A stretch of 64,000 nt of DNA from Hetaerina americana (Eukaryota; Arthropoda; Insecta; Odonata; Calopterygidae). Positions 1 through 11,641 of the stretch are shown piece after piece (the first letter of the stretch is position 1; every line of letters begins with the position of its first letter). Location: assembly GCA_022747635.1 (NCBI GenBank), contig JAKTNV010000027.1, positions 4,328,501 to 4,392,500 of the forward strand, in the 5' to 3' direction. Position numbers and translations under genes: made by a program. Below the pieces are notes generated by a model. That model had not been told where the DNA came from, made no database searches, and saw nothing but the letters and a program-made list of their open reading frames with translations.

Positions 1-59
1 GATTGCTCTTTTCTTCTGGGTGGAGTTTTATGAGAACATTAAGAGATTGTTATGAAGGA

Positions 60-573
60 AGTCCTTAACATGAACAGCTTCGTAGGTTAAGTGGGCTCAT
101 AATCGCAGATCGTATTGGCATTGATAAGAGGAGAAGTTCACACCATTATCATTTAAGAAAATTCGGCGATGCGAAAGATCTGCGCTAAACTCGTCCTCCC
201 GAAGGTCTTACGGACGTGACGTGACTAAGAGCAGAGTGGTGTGAGTCTGCTTGTGAAGACCTTCTGCAACGACATCGCGATGATTCCCCAACACCCTTAC
301 AGTCCCGACGTGGCGCCAGCAGATTATTTTTCATATTCCCTGTAAAAGGGAAATTCTTACCTCAGATGACAGCAGTATGGGACCCTTAGTGCCGTCAAAT
401 AAGCTTCCACGCTTGTAACCTTCAGGAATCCAAAGCCTTCCCTGGTCGTGGAAAAGAGCCGCCGCTGACTAATGTGTGTCGACTCTCTCACTTTGAACAA
501 TTTTGAGGAAATATCAGAAATAAATGTTTTTTCCCAGAGACTTTTCCCGATACTTTTTTCACGAGCCTTGTAT
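60..573 (+). mobile_element. mariner-A deletion derivative, copy 1
   Basis: Remnant of a mariner transposon. The family hallmark MRKICAKLVLPKV-like segment starts near 172, then the reading runs into the C-terminal PPYSPD..APADYF-type segment near 300, with no catalytic core between. The right end, near 540-573, carries the CCCGATACTTTTTT terminal motif. The left terminal repeat is not recognisable, so this copy is eroded or truncated at its 5' end. Frameshifts break the transposase and it cannot be functional. Confidence 0.8.
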
Positions 574-1584
574 CTTTAGAGAGTTTCGGTAACTTTCGTA
601 AAACGTATCTGGAAAGGGAAATGCAGGAAGAAAATACAAATCGCACCCCGAGCAGAGCAACACAACATCGGGGCCTCCGCAACAAGACTAGGCCGGGGCG
701 AAGGGAGGGGTGCGGTGGGCCGGGGCGTTCAACGACAGCTGAGGGGAGGGCCTCCGCCGCCACGCCGCCTTCAAGTGTGCTCGGCGGGCCTCTCCTGGAG
801 AATCCATTGGCAGCCGCTCCAGTAATCAGTAACCGCAGTAAATCACGCGACCCGTAAGGCTAGGACAGGGGGGAGGGGAGGGCGGTGGTTGCCGGGGCGG
901 CGCATCTGGTGGGCGCCAGCGCGGGGGGGACCGCCGGATGGAGTGGAGCAGGAAGGTCGTCCGGCGGGGGGGCTCGACCCGTGACGATGGAAGCCGGGGG
1001 CGGGGGGAGCACCAGGGCCCTCGGCGGGATGGGGGGGGCACAAGGGCCCGCTGACGGGGAGCCAACAGGTGAACGTACACAAACGCCTCTGCACCCGTGC
1101 ACATTCGCATGCAACCGACTGCTGTTCTCACGCCGAGTTCGAGTGCTTAACGATCCCGATGGGCGTACGGGAAGAGGAGGCAGGGGGAAAGGGGGGAAGT
1201 GGGAAAGGGGGGGGGTCGCTTTGAAAGGCTTCTCGCCATGTGCGTCGATTGGCGAGTCAAAAGAGCCTCTCGAGTTCTCCAGCCTTCGACACAATCCACC
1301 CACTTCTGCATCGTGATCGTCTTACCGCATCGAAGAATCGGTTCCTTATAATGAAAGCGAGCACCCTCCTCACCCGATCCACTCATCCATTTCCACTTGG
1401 ACGTGAACGATAATCGGTTGATATCCACGCCAGCCTGAGCACGAGGGAGAGGTGTGAATGCGGACAACTGATCTAGGAAAATAAGTGTATCCACTCATCT
1501 GTGTGTTGTGAGCAGTTGTGACTGTGACGGAGGAGAAAACAGTACGAGACCAAGACCGATATGTGCTACTTGAAGTGTCTTATA
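574..1584. other. GC-rich island without a recognisable gene
   Basis: From about 640 the DNA becomes GC-rich, and 860-1240 is strongly G-rich on the plus strand with many runs of five or more G. Open frames of 80-150 codons exist on both strands, but they are rich in Pro, Arg and Gly and overlap one another, as expected of chance frames in GC-rich DNA. No splice-bounded exon or known domain was seen. A CpG-island or promoter role is possible but unsupported. Confidence 0.5.
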
Positions 1585-1602
1585 TGTGTGTGTGTGTGTG
1601 TG
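1585..1602. repeat. (TG)n microsatellite
   Basis: Nine TG dinucleotides in a row. It lies next to the 3' end of the minus-strand SINE-2 fragment and may be its tail. Confidence 0.9.
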
Positions 1603-1611
1603 GTAAAGGCT

Positions 1612-1833
1612 ATTGGTAGTTGTTTGTAGTTGTTTTGGGGTTGCGATCGATAGCTGAGGTCATTTGCGCCATTAGGGATGGATGGGAAAGGATGAAGGGC
1701 GGAGAAAAACCCGTCATCTGCTACTCTTGTCGAAAGGCGCCAAGGGGTAACACAGTTTAACGTCCCATCCGACGGACGTCGTACTAGCTCAAAGTGCTCT
1801 TCACGAAGCAACTCAAGGAGGGATCGGGATAGT
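1612..1833 (-). mobile_element. SINE-2 fragment (body only, head missing)
   Basis: Closely matches the body of the SINE at 19608-19932. Shared blocks include the CATTAGGGA.GGATGGGAAAGGA run and GACGTCCCATCCGACGGACG (1761-1780). The tRNA-derived head seen in the other copy is absent, so this copy is 5'-truncated on the minus strand. Two copies with different flanks establish it as an interspersed repeat. Confidence 0.75.
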
Positions 1834-2145
1834 GACTGTTGTTGACCTTATAGGGATTATGGAGTATAATGTTATGTAGATGCTCGTCAAATACTTGTAT
1901 ACTGGCGTTTATGATTGTTCTTTTTCCAAAAATATGTATGCGAAAAATAGGGGTATGGGAAAAATAGTCACTGAAAAGAAAATTTTATTTCAATGTTCAC
2001 GAATAAGTTTGAGTTAATCACATGTGGCGACACTTGTGAGTGGAGAAAATATGTTTACAAAAAACTGCATATTGAAGTTTTTGACCGGGCAACTAACAAT
2101 TGATGAAAACTTCATTTGTGATGCTGCATGCCTTGTGTGCTATCA
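1834..2145. other. AT-rich spacer, nothing recognised
   Basis: No long frame, repeat or RNA gene was seen. Confidence 0.5.
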
Positions 2146-2205
2146 CCCCCTGCCACACACCTAAACGGTGGCTTGAAAGGCATCAAATTGGTGTTACTAT
2201 AAATA
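2146..2205 (+). mobile_element. CR1-like LINE 3' terminal fragment
   Basis: Carries the family 3' signature CCCCCTGCCACACACC followed by CGGTGGCTTG. The same signature follows the reverse transcriptase C-terminal remnant in the copies at 5.1 and 56.0 kb. Only the terminal 60 bp or so can be recognised. Confidence 0.65.
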
Positions 2206-3488
2206 CTAAATATTAAACAATGTCGAAACTACGTTCTAATATTATTGCCTATCTTACTTTCTTATTCCCAATCCGAATACTATTGTAGCCCTTCGACACT
2301 AATTAATGTACTACCAGAGAAATATAATATTTAATTGTAAGTTAATAAGTTAATGGCAATATTTAACTGGAAAGTTTACTATTTAAGAGGAAAACGCTAA
2401 TTAATTGGACAGAACAATTTGGTAAGTCTGCAAGGTCCGCTCCTCAAGCGACCGCACCCCCTGCAGAGAGAGTGCGTTAGGAAAGGAATGAGACAACCTG
2501 TACATCAAACCCGCTTGCTTTTTTCTCAACCTTCTCCGCTACGTCCTTGTGCTCTACATTTAATGATTAATACCAAAATTTAAATAAATTATTAAAAAAT
2601 GACACGGCTTCCGTCAATGAACCATTTTCATCATTAGCTTTCAATTCATCATGGGAATTATTATTATTAGTTTCTAAAGACTGATTACTTAAAGCTCTCG
2701 TTTTTCCATTCCATGACGTAAACCCATGCTCGTCAATTTTTTTTATTTCCCGTTTTTATCGCCAAAAATCTAGTCTTGTTTTTTTAATCGTCCCGTCTTA
2801 TTTTTTTAACGCTATTTTTTATTTCCAAGCAATTTGATTTTGTTTACAAACGGAGGCCGCTAATGGGTTGAATGGTGGTTGTGATTTTCGCCAATTAACA
2901 TGAACTGTTGACAATTATTAAAAACAGATGGCCAATTACTTATAGTTCCAATTACAGGGGTAATTTGCAAAAAGCTGGAGATGGTCTGAACATTAAAGCT
3001 TTTCCCTGTGCTATACGCATGCTGAGTAAACTGCAAAAAATGTTTTTTTTCAACAAAAGAAACGGCATGCCATGGAGGCGTTGATCCTCTATCATTATCT
3101 CCAAATTGAATCAATATGTATATTCTGAGGAGTAATTTACACATAACAGCATATATAATTTGCGGAATCCTTCTCATTCTAATATGCATGAAACATTTAA
3201 ACATTCTAAATCATTCCAAATAAATCTCTCTTCTTTCCTCTTACTAGATTTAAAACCTAAACTAAGATAAATATTTTCCCCGAGTTTGTTTGGGGAATGT
3301 TAAAAATTAGAACTATGCTAACATTCAAGTATTCCAAGCGAAAGGAAGAAGCGTGGAAAGTCGGCAGGCGACAACTCTACGGATCGAGAAATAATAAGTT
3401 TCTCCGGGACCTGAAAGAACAGAGGGGGGGGGCGGGGCGTTGGGTGCTTGGCGGGGAATAATGTCGCGCGTGGGAAGACAACCACAAA
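2206..3488. other. AT-rich unique DNA, nothing recognised
   Basis: Low-complexity A/T-rich sequence with poly-T stretches at 2740-2830 and a G/C run at 3424-3437. The 114-codon minus frame at 2860-3204 resembles nothing I recognise and has no supporting context. Confidence 0.5.
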
Positions 3489-4033
3489 CACGGTTTGTAT
3501 AAAAAGTATTGGTAGCAATTATTTCCTTACATGTGTGCGTGAAGTGCTGAATTCAGACCATTGGTTGCTAGGTGTGCGTATGATCGCAGATCGAATTATT
3601 GGCATCGGTACAAGATAAGAGGGCACACACCATTATCACTTTGTAAGCCTTTGGGAGGACAGCCAAAAGCAGAGTCAAGTGGGTCTGCTTGCGAAGACCA
3701 TCTGCAACGGCACCGCGACGATTCCCAAACCCCTTACAGTGCCGATTTCGCACCAGCAGACTATTTCCTATTCCCAGAAAAGTAAAAACCCTCTCTCATT
3801 CAAATGACACCACCCCCGTGAGACCCTAAGTGCCGTCAAAGAAGCTTGCACGCTTGTACCCTTGAGGACCTCCCGCCCACCAGAGAGCCTTCGTGCCGTA
3901 GAAAAACCGCTGGCAAAGTGTGTCACCGCTCAAGGGATGAAAAGAGGGAGAATTTTGAGGCATTGTAGCAATAGTATCTGAAATAAATCTATTTTCCCGA
4001 AACTTGTCCCGATACTTTTTATCCGAACCATGC
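3489..4033 (+). mobile_element. mariner-A deletion derivative, copy 2
   Basis: Both terminal repeats are visible: GGTTTGTATAAAAAGTATTGG at the left (first bases 3491) and GATACTTTTTATCCGAACC at the right. The segment that encodes the MRKICAKL stretch in other copies is missing near 3640, so this copy has a further deletion. The family C-terminal region is retained (around 3720-3950). Confidence 0.85.
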
Positions 4034-5119
4034 GACTCTCCCATCTCCCGAATCCTTAACTCGTCTTCAAGGAGCCATTTTGTGCCTACCCTCTCTCCAC
4101 AGCACCCATTTCTCCTGCTTCCCGCCAACCGAGGTGACGTCACCTCCCTCCTAATTGCAATCAAGAGCGGGGAGAGGGCGCGAGGCATGGATGTCGTTAA
4201 TGACACCCTTTCAAACCAATCAGCCAATCAGCGCGCTCAAATGAGCTCGCCGCTGGTTCCCTATTGATTTAAGTGGTGCTGTCGGGGGGAGAATGAAAGG
4301 GAAAGTCGTTTCCTTCAGCGGAGCATTGCGTGCCGGTGGCCACTAAACGCTTTTGATGGCTGCCGAAAAGCGGAACCTTGGAGGATGGGCGGTTGGGGGC
4401 TGGAGTCATCGCGGTGGGTGCGCCGATGATTCCACCCGTTCCCTTCCCTCCGCCACCTCACTGGCGATCCTGGTGCTGCGCGCACCTCTCCGCCTCTTTG
4501 CTCTTGCGCGGATGCGTCGACAAGAATAGTTCTCTGCGTTCTGCGGGGCCTATGGAAAGAAAGTGATCTCCTTGGACAATTCCCGATGCCGCTCCGCGAT
4601 AGTTCGCCACGAAGTGGCTCGGACATTAGTGCCTCCTCAGACCGTCGATTACATTTTGTCCAGCGCGTCACTTTTATTCCGTTCTTTTCTTCGACCTCAT
4701 TCCTCCATTTTTTTGCTTCCCGCATCCTTTCCATTACCACGGACACTTGATCGATGTCCCCGCACCACTCGGCCGTACTGCAGAGCCACCCAACCACGGT
4801 CCGACGGTGCGATGTAACCAGAGGGGAATAGCAACGGGACGCCGAGAACGCGAACGTAAGTGCCGTGCGATCCGACTCCCGAATGATAGGTGGGGTCACT
4901 CTTGTTCGACTAGAGTTCTTTCAAAAATATTTGAGAGGAAATAAGGTGGGCATAGGGCGAGTTTCTACGCGTGGGCAGAGAAACAAATTATTTTTGCAAA
5001 CGGTAGAACTTTTGCGGTTTGAATTCCGCACGAGAAACGAATTTCCAAGCCGACGGCATCTTGATGACGCATTAATTCTGAAATTTTCCATGGTTGAGTT
5101 GACGAGCCCATAGTTTGGA
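4034..5119. other. Moderately GC-rich spacer with a long unassigned frame
   Basis: A 194-codon open frame runs on the minus strand (4315-4899), rich in Arg and Ser with no recognisable domain. Overlapping frames on the other strand make it likely to be chance. No mobile element was recognised. Confidence 0.45.
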
Positions 5120-5505
5120 ATACTTCATGGAAATCTGTTATTCTAAACTGAGTAGTGTATCCCAAATATTAGAGCAGCTAGGCTGGGAGCGAGGGTTAAA
5201 TTACCATCAATTGAGCGAGGGTACAGATCAAATCACTTACATAAACTGGAAGGTCTCTTTAGCAGTGATGTCGAAAATGTATGTTGACCCCGATCGTACT
5301 ACGGCAGGAGAGATCAGTCAAATAAAATTAGAGAGATTAAGTGTGGAACAGATAGATTTAAGATGTCATTTTTCCTGCGAGCGATTGGGGATCGGAATAA
5401 CGTTTTTCCGACCGCTGTAGGGTCATGTTCGGGTCATGACTAGTCTGGTAAGTATTAACCCTCTGCCACAAACCCTAGCGGAGGTTTGCAGGGTACTAAA
5501 ATATC
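5120..5505 (+). mobile_element. CR1-like LINE 3' end (RT C-terminus plus 3' UTR)
   Basis: Translates in part as LGWE and, further on, DVEN/YGRRD-type sequence seen in the other CR1 copies here, which is the region downstream of the reverse transcriptase domain. It ends in the family signature CCCTCTGCCACAAACCCTAG with GAGGTTTGCAGGGTA. Frameshifts are present and it is 5'-truncated, as usual for LINE insertions. Confidence 0.75.
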
Positions 5506-6609
5506 TAAATCACATCATGAATAATGTCATGTTAATATATATTTATATTTTTGGTCCCTCTCTTGAAATGGCATATTTATGCAATCTTTTTATGAAGTAC
5601 AATATTAATACCGAGTGCACATTTTATCGAATCATTTTATCGAAACATCATTCCAAATATATGCAGAATCTCAAGGGGTAGAGGCAAGATTTATGGCCAG
5701 TCTAAGAAAAATTTCGTCTTTTCCTCGTTGGTTTGAATGGCAGTCGCACGGTATCGTGAGGTTTTCTGGAATATATTTCCCTTATAAAGAGCAGTTTATA
5801 GATTCTTAGGCGTTTTATCTTTTTGTTTTTTTTTGCATTTTGTATGTTGGCGAAAAAAGACACGATCCCTAAATAAGCGTAGGTATTCGCACACTTTTTA
5901 ACGCATAATTCTATGGAATTGATCTCTATCGACGGGTAGAATTGAAAATGGCCACAGCATCACAAACACATTCATACATCAGGTAACTCATACTGCAATT
6001 GTAACCTGTCGAATACAGATGAACTACAGCAGCTGCGATATACACTGCTCTGTTTCTAGTTACATTTCTCAGCCTATAAGTATGTGGAATTTTAAAAATA
6101 TCGCCCTATACTTCCTTAGCTTCGGCTGAAATACAGGTTTTTGGCGAAATATCCAACTTCAATATTATGACGAGCAATGCATGAAGAGGAGGACACTTTT
6201 ATGCAGTCATGCCCAATGTTTGTCAACGTGTACATTTTACATTGCACTTTCACTTCTCTCTACGTAAAAACTTACAATTTCGGATCTGTTCATCTTCTCT
6301 CGTGGGCCACACCAATTTAAAAAAAAAACAAAATTTCCGTGCGAACTGACTCCCCTCCATTTCGATGCACGGAGCTTTGGCGGCATTCTCCCTGCACGAC
6401 TTTCTTTAAGCGTTTCGTTGTGAAAATTCCAGTTATAATACATCCATTTTCGTGGTTTAATTGCCTGTCAAAGCAATTCAGAACTAATGAAATTCATCAA
6501 TAAAGCATTGTTTAACTATGTGATCAAAATTTTTGCAATCGAATTCAGGATGAAAAAATTATTCAAAACTTCAACAGAGATTTTTATCAGAATTGCGAGA
6601 ATTTCGTCA
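5506..6609. other. AT-rich spacer, nothing recognised
   Basis: No domain-bearing frame. The short frames at 5436-5809 are AT-rich chance frames. Confidence 0.5.
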
Positions 6610-7429
6610 TATACGAGGGTGGTCCAGAGAGTGCTCTCCGTGTTCGTGTAGTAGCGGGATAATTGGTGGAAGAGGAAGCCGATTAATGGCCGATGAACTG
6701 ACACAGCACACACAGTTGGTCAGTCTACGCCTCGATCTGCAAGGAGTGGTCGGAAGGTCGCGCCGTTCGTAAAATTCTGCATTCAATAGCGAGTCAAAAT
6801 GAACAATGCGATTGCAATTCCCGCCAAATGTGAAGTTCGTCCTGTGATAAGGTTTTTACTAATTGAAAAAACTTAAAAGCTGGTTGCATTCGTCTTTGGG
6901 AAATCCGAACTCTCTATGAACCAAATGTGATGAGTGGCGATGAGAGTTGAGTTTGACAGTGCTGTCGTTCGTTTAAGAGTGAACGGACGAATGCCCATGA
7001 TGGCGTTGATGACAGAAGTGGACGCCCCCGTCTGTGGCGAACATAATGAACTGCACCGGAAAATTGATGCAAAAGTTTGTGAAAACTGGCGTTATACGTT
7101 ATCTGAAATCTTAAGAAAGTTTTCCTAGAATTTCTATGACTCCGTTGCATGGGAACACGGCTGAAAAATTAGGCCACTTCATGTTTTGTGCTCGTATCGA
7201 CGTGGAACTTGGAAAGATGCCGTGTCATCGGTTGACAGCGACCACAGATGGCAGAATTTCATGCTGAAGGACTTTTAACACTAGTTAAGAGGCATGACAA
7301 ATCTTTAGATGTGTTTGGCGAATATTTATAAAAATAATAATTGAGATATGAAGCTTTGAGATGGAAATTATAAATTTTCCGTGTTTGTTATAACACAAAG
7401 AATATCACTTTATTTGACAGCCCTCGTAT
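6610..7429 (+). mobile_element. mariner-D deletion derivative
   Basis: Bounded by inverted ends ATACGAGGGTGG (left) and CAGCCCTCGTAT (right). The N-terminus of a mariner transposase is readable near 6799 (MNNAIAIPAKCEVRPVIRFL). Next comes a diverged second helix-turn-helix region ending KVCENWRYTLSEILRKF near 7070-7125, and then directly the C-terminal tail near 7255-7325 (QNFMLKDF, then Cys-Leu-Ala-Asn-type). The catalytic core with all three Asp residues is absent. The element is about 0.82 kb instead of the usual 1.3 kb. Confidence 0.75.
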
Positions 7430-7743
7430 TTTTAAATTGGATATTTGAAAAATATTCCAGTGGTTTGGCTCATGGCACTTAGGGTCAAAAACGTTTTACC
7501 CTGACATCAGTTGCCTCTCCCAGGGACTACTTCCTTGAATATCCTTTCGGTGAGTGGTGATCGATTCGAAGTAATGAGCGAGGCCAGGAATGTGGACTTA
7601 CCCAGTAAACCTTCAGGGATTTAAAGCGTACACATTATTTAGTCCTATAAAAACGCTTCCTACATATTTCAATAACCAAAACCATTTTGTGTAGTTGTCT
7701 TAAAATATACTCCGCTTGTCATATTCAACCATACTACCCTGTC

Positions 7744-8666
7744 CAATAAATACGCGAACTGAGGCCATAAAAATTTTATTTTGCAAAATTTAGTCTACAT
7801 CGATTTCGTCCCCTGTTCAAAGTACTCTCCATTCGTTGCTATGCACTTATTCCATCTTCTTATCCACTGTTTAAATCACCCTTGGAAGTCCTCGGCAGTT
7901 AGGCTTTTTAGTTTTCTCGTCGTTTTTTGCTTTATTGTGTCCACATCTTCCCAGTGATGTCACATTTTTTGCATTTTGGGAATAGGAAAATGTCGCAGGG
8001 AGCGAGATCTGGCGAATAAGGAGGATGATCAACGATCAAGGTGATTGAATTTTTTGCCATAAACTGGCGAGCAATCAATGCTGAATGTGCAGGTGCATAG
8101 TCATGGTGAAGGATCCATCCAGCATGTTCGGTTGAAATAGTGTGGACCGTTGATTTTCCTAAATTCAGTTCGTCAGCTATCATTCGGACAGTTGTTTTGA
8201 CGGTCGGTAAGGACAAGGGACCGCACACGATCAATGTTGTCGTCAACACGGGCGTTTGAAGGTCGTCCCGGCCTCTCATCATCCGTGCATCCGTCTTGTC
8301 GGCCATCTTTAAAATGCTTAATCCACTTAAAAACGAATGTTTTCTTCAGAGATTTATCACCGTAAATAGCTGTCAACATTTCAGTAATTTATTGATAACT
8401 TTTACCGCACTCAACCTAAAAACATGATGTTGATTCGTTGCTCCGTGATTTGGTCAATTTCCATTTTCGACAAACAGTAAAAACAAGGACACCAGAAACT
8501 AACATAACTGGCGCCATACTCACAGCTCGACGATCCGCCAAGCACAGATGGCTCATTGGGTCTCAGGCAACTAGCGCCGCTAGTGGGCGGGGTTATAGTT
8601 CGCCTCATGGCCGCCAGATGGCACCACTTCGCGTGAAACCATGGATTACCCCATAGTTTATTGTTA
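7744..8666 (-). mobile_element. mariner-B deletion derivative, copy 1
   Basis: The transposase 3' side starts at the inverted end CAATAAATACGCGAACTG (7744). On the minus strand it encodes a helix-turn-helix part (YGDKSLKKTFVFKWIKHF), then MIADELNLGKSTVHTI, joined abruptly to the second catalytic motif HHDYAPAH and the third PPYSPDLAPCD. The segment with the first catalytic Asp is missing. The element is about 0.92 kb, and the 5' inverted end near 8660 is interrupted by extra sequence. A 124-codon frame (7932-8306) crosses the deletion junction in frame. Confidence 0.85.
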
Positions 8667-9513
8667 CGCGTGCAATGACATTTTGAATTGCGTATAATTG
8701 TTTTAGATTTCATCAGACTCTCGAATGCCGGCGTATTGGTCTGCGTCAGCAACTATTCCACGTTGATGCGACAGCGCCAACACCCCATTAGACGTGTCGA
8801 TCGGCGGTCTGTTCGTAGGGTCCCCATCGTCTAAACCCCTTGCTTCCTCTCCTTTTGGCTTCATTCTTCGGTTTTCATTATTGTCCATCATCTTTCATGC
8901 CATCTTCAAACGTCTTTTATGTTCCTTCCCCTTCCCCATTACTCCTCCGTGTGTCATATACATTTTAAATCCCTGTTCAAATTGGGGCGACGTCTTTGGT
9001 ATCAACAACCCAAGGAAAGCGAGTGAATGAAGCGGGGCAGCTCCTATTTCTTCATTCAATTTCTCCCTTCATTCTATAGAATAATTTCAATACGAATAGA
9101 ATGGACAATAGAATGTTGGTCAGTAACTCAAAAATGCAGGGCGCCATAGGATGAGTTCACTTCGTTCTTACGTCATCATTTTCCGGAGGTTGCTTTCCTT
9201 CACCCAAACATTTGATTCCAGTGCCGTAATATATTCTATTGTTTCAGGCTTCACTTCTTGGAAGTATTTAATATCCATACTAAAAAGAAAGACTCGTACT
9301 TTTCCACAGATTTTATTATACGGTACCAGTACCGTAAGATGCAAATATTTTTTCTTTCCCCGGACAATCAGTAACCATAATAGTTATAAACAAAAGTCAC
9401 CATAGGAAAATTAAATAAATTCGGTTCACATGTCGGGACAAGACCAAACGCTGCGTAGATATAAAGTATATTTCGTAGGTGAATCCGTTACCGTACATAT
9501 GTTCGTTGATAGC
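8667..9513. other. Unique spacer, nothing recognised
   Basis: Mixed composition with pyrimidine-rich stretches at 8830-8960. No domain, RNA gene or repeat was recognised. Confidence 0.5.
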
Positions 9514-10105
9514 ACACGAGGTTTGCATGAAAAGTATCGGTAACACACACGTCTGGTTTTCCAGACGTGTGTGTGTGAAGTGCTGAATTCAAAAGACAGT
9601 CGGCTAAGTGTGGGAATTATCTCAGACCATATATTAGCATTGACAAGAAGATGAGAAGTGCACACGCCATTATTATCACTTAAAAAATGGTGATGCGAAA
9701 GATATGCGCTAAACTCATCCTCCCGAAGGTCTTTGGGCGGATGACCAAGAGCAGAGTCGACAGTGTCTTCTCTTGCGAAGACCTTCTGCAACGACATCGT
9801 GACAATTCCCCAACCCCCTTACAGTCCTGACTTGGCACCAGAAGACTATTATTCCTATTCCCAAAAGCATTTTTGGCCATCCATCAAAGGACACCACCAA
9901 TGACGAGCGCCAAAGGACACCTTGCACGCGTAGTACCCTTAAGGGCAATCCGCCGCCCACCAGTGAGCATTCAAGTCGTGGAAAAGCCGCTGGCGTGAAA
10001 AGGGTCGTCGACGCACTTCGAAGAATATTTAGTCATCTTACCTCTATCTGAACTAAATCTATTTTATCCGAATCATTTCCCGATAGTGTTTATGCAAACC
10101 ATGTA
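9514..10105 (+). mobile_element. mariner-A deletion derivative, copy 3
   Basis: Terminal repeats GGTTTGCATGAAAAGTATCGG-like at 9520 and CCCGATAGTGTTTATGCAAA at 10078. The MRKICAKL-type segment (near 9692) is followed by the EDLLQRHRD-type segment (near 9777), then directly by the PPYSPDLAP segment in another frame (near 9820). The left part holds a 14-bp perfect hairpin absent from the sister copies (see findings). Confidence 0.85.
9543..9574. repeat. 14-bp perfect inverted repeat with TTTT loop
   Basis: ACACACACGTCTGG at 9543-9556 and its exact complement CCAGACGTGTGTGT at 9561-9574 flank a four-base loop. In the sister copies the corresponding place reads CCTGACGTGTGTGCGTGAAG without the left arm, so the left arm is a local inverted duplication. 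Confidence 0.9.
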
Positions 10106-10204
10106 TTTGTCTGCATGAATGAAGGCTAAAAAGGTTTTTGCATAAGTATATACGTCTCTGTGTATGTACGTATTTGTGTTTGGTTTGGCATGTGGCTCTT
10201 TTTT

Positions 10205-10292
10205 CTCCTCCACGAGTGGTGACCTAACACCCCCCGCCAGACGCCCTTGCTGTTCTTGCGAAGTATTTTATCGATGTATGTAGATTCGATGT
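10205..10292 (+). mobile_element. CR1-like LINE 3' terminal fragment
   Basis: GGTGACCTAACACCCCCCGC followed by a degraded CTTGC block and a tail with GTATGTAGATTCGATGTAG. The tail matches the ATGTAG-type 3' tails of the family. Confidence 0.6.
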
Positions 10293-11077
10293 AGGCCTTG
10301 GCCATGACGCATTCAATCCTCGCCCGAGATCGTTCCTCCCTGGAGGTATTCTTTCCGCGCGCCATTCCTCGTCTCCGGCGGAGGGAGGCGAAGGGCGGCC
10401 TCGAAGCCGGGTGATGGCCTCGACCACGCCGCCAACGGAAATGGGAAGCAGCGGTTCTTGGTGGGGGAGACAGCACTATGTGGAGACGCACAAGCAAATG
10501 AACAGGCTCCCTTATCTGTGTTTGAATTACACAGCCTGATCTCCGAGGTGAACTTTACCCTCGCCCATCACACTAACCCCAGGATTGATTACTGTGATCG
10601 TTAGGCGTCAGCGAAAAGGATGCGGAGAGACGAGACGGGGAGTATACTTCACTCCGTTGGAGACAGAAGCCATTTTCGCGGCGGGCGAGGAGGCCTGGCC
10701 CGACCCCGCGGCGACATTGCCCGGGACGATTTGTTTTAACGTGGGCGCTCCTCCCGAAGAGATTATTAAAGGGCAGATTGAGTGCCTAAACGGCCGAACA
10801 GATGCGGTCTCCGGGAAGTTAATCCCCGGAAATAATTAGAATTCGCTTTAAGGGTTCTTTTCGGTCACGTAATTACTTTGGAGACAATTTAAAAAAATAA
10901 TCATTACCTAAACAAATTTTGGGGAGGTCTCGAATCGAACATTAGCGATTGAAATGACCAACGACGAATGTATGTAACAAATGAAACGCTCGAAGCGTGC
11001 ACCCTTTTGGCTTTCGATGGAACAGCAGGGTTAAACATAAACGAGATTTTGTGGGCAATCTGAAACCTCATTGTTAT
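10293..11077. other. Unique spacer, GC-rich at 10320-10470 and 10600-10820
   Basis: Only short overlapping frames; an 84-codon plus frame at 10585-10839 shows no recognisable domain. I see no gene. Confidence 0.45.
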
Positions 11078-11641
11078 ACATGGCTTGTAAAAAAAGTTTC
11101 GGAAAAATGGATTTGTTTCTGATACTGCTATTATGCCTCAAAATTCTTTAAAGTGCATCCCTTCAACGTCGACACACTTTTGCCAATGGCTTTTCTACGA
11201 CTCGAAGGCTCCCTGGTAGGCAGAAGGTCCTCAAGGGCACAAGCGGGCTAGCTTATTTGACAGCACTTTAGGTCACATGGTGCTGCCCTTTGAGAAGGGG
11301 AGCATTTCACTTTTATAGGGAATAGGAAATAGCCTGCTAGGGCCAAGTCGGGATTGAAGGCGGTCAAGGAATCGTCGCGATGTCGTAGCAGAAGGTCTTC
11401 GCGAGCAGACACTCTCGACTGTGCTCCTGGTCATCCGTCTAAAGACCTTCGGGAGGACGAGTTTAGAGGTGCAGATCGTTTGCATCGCCAATTTTTCAGT
11501 AATAATGGTGTGTGCACTTCCATCAATGCCAATACGCGATCTGCGACCATGCCCACACTTAACCGACACGGTCTGAATTCAGCACTTCACGCTCACATTT
11601 AAGGAAATAATTGTTACCAATACTTTTTACACAAACCTTGT
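11078..11641 (-). mobile_element. mariner-A deletion derivative, copy 4
   Basis: Minus-strand copy with inverted ends ACATGGCTTGTAAAAAAAGT (11078) and ACTTTTTACACAAACCTTG (ending near 11640). The minus strand reads the RRMTRSTVESVCSRRPS-type stretch and the same core deletion as the plus-strand copies. Confidence 0.85.

Noticed and set aside
4315..4899. 194-codon open frame (minus)
   Set aside because: No recognisable domain, Arg/Ser-rich as expected for GC-rich chance frames, and overlapped by two frames on the other strand.
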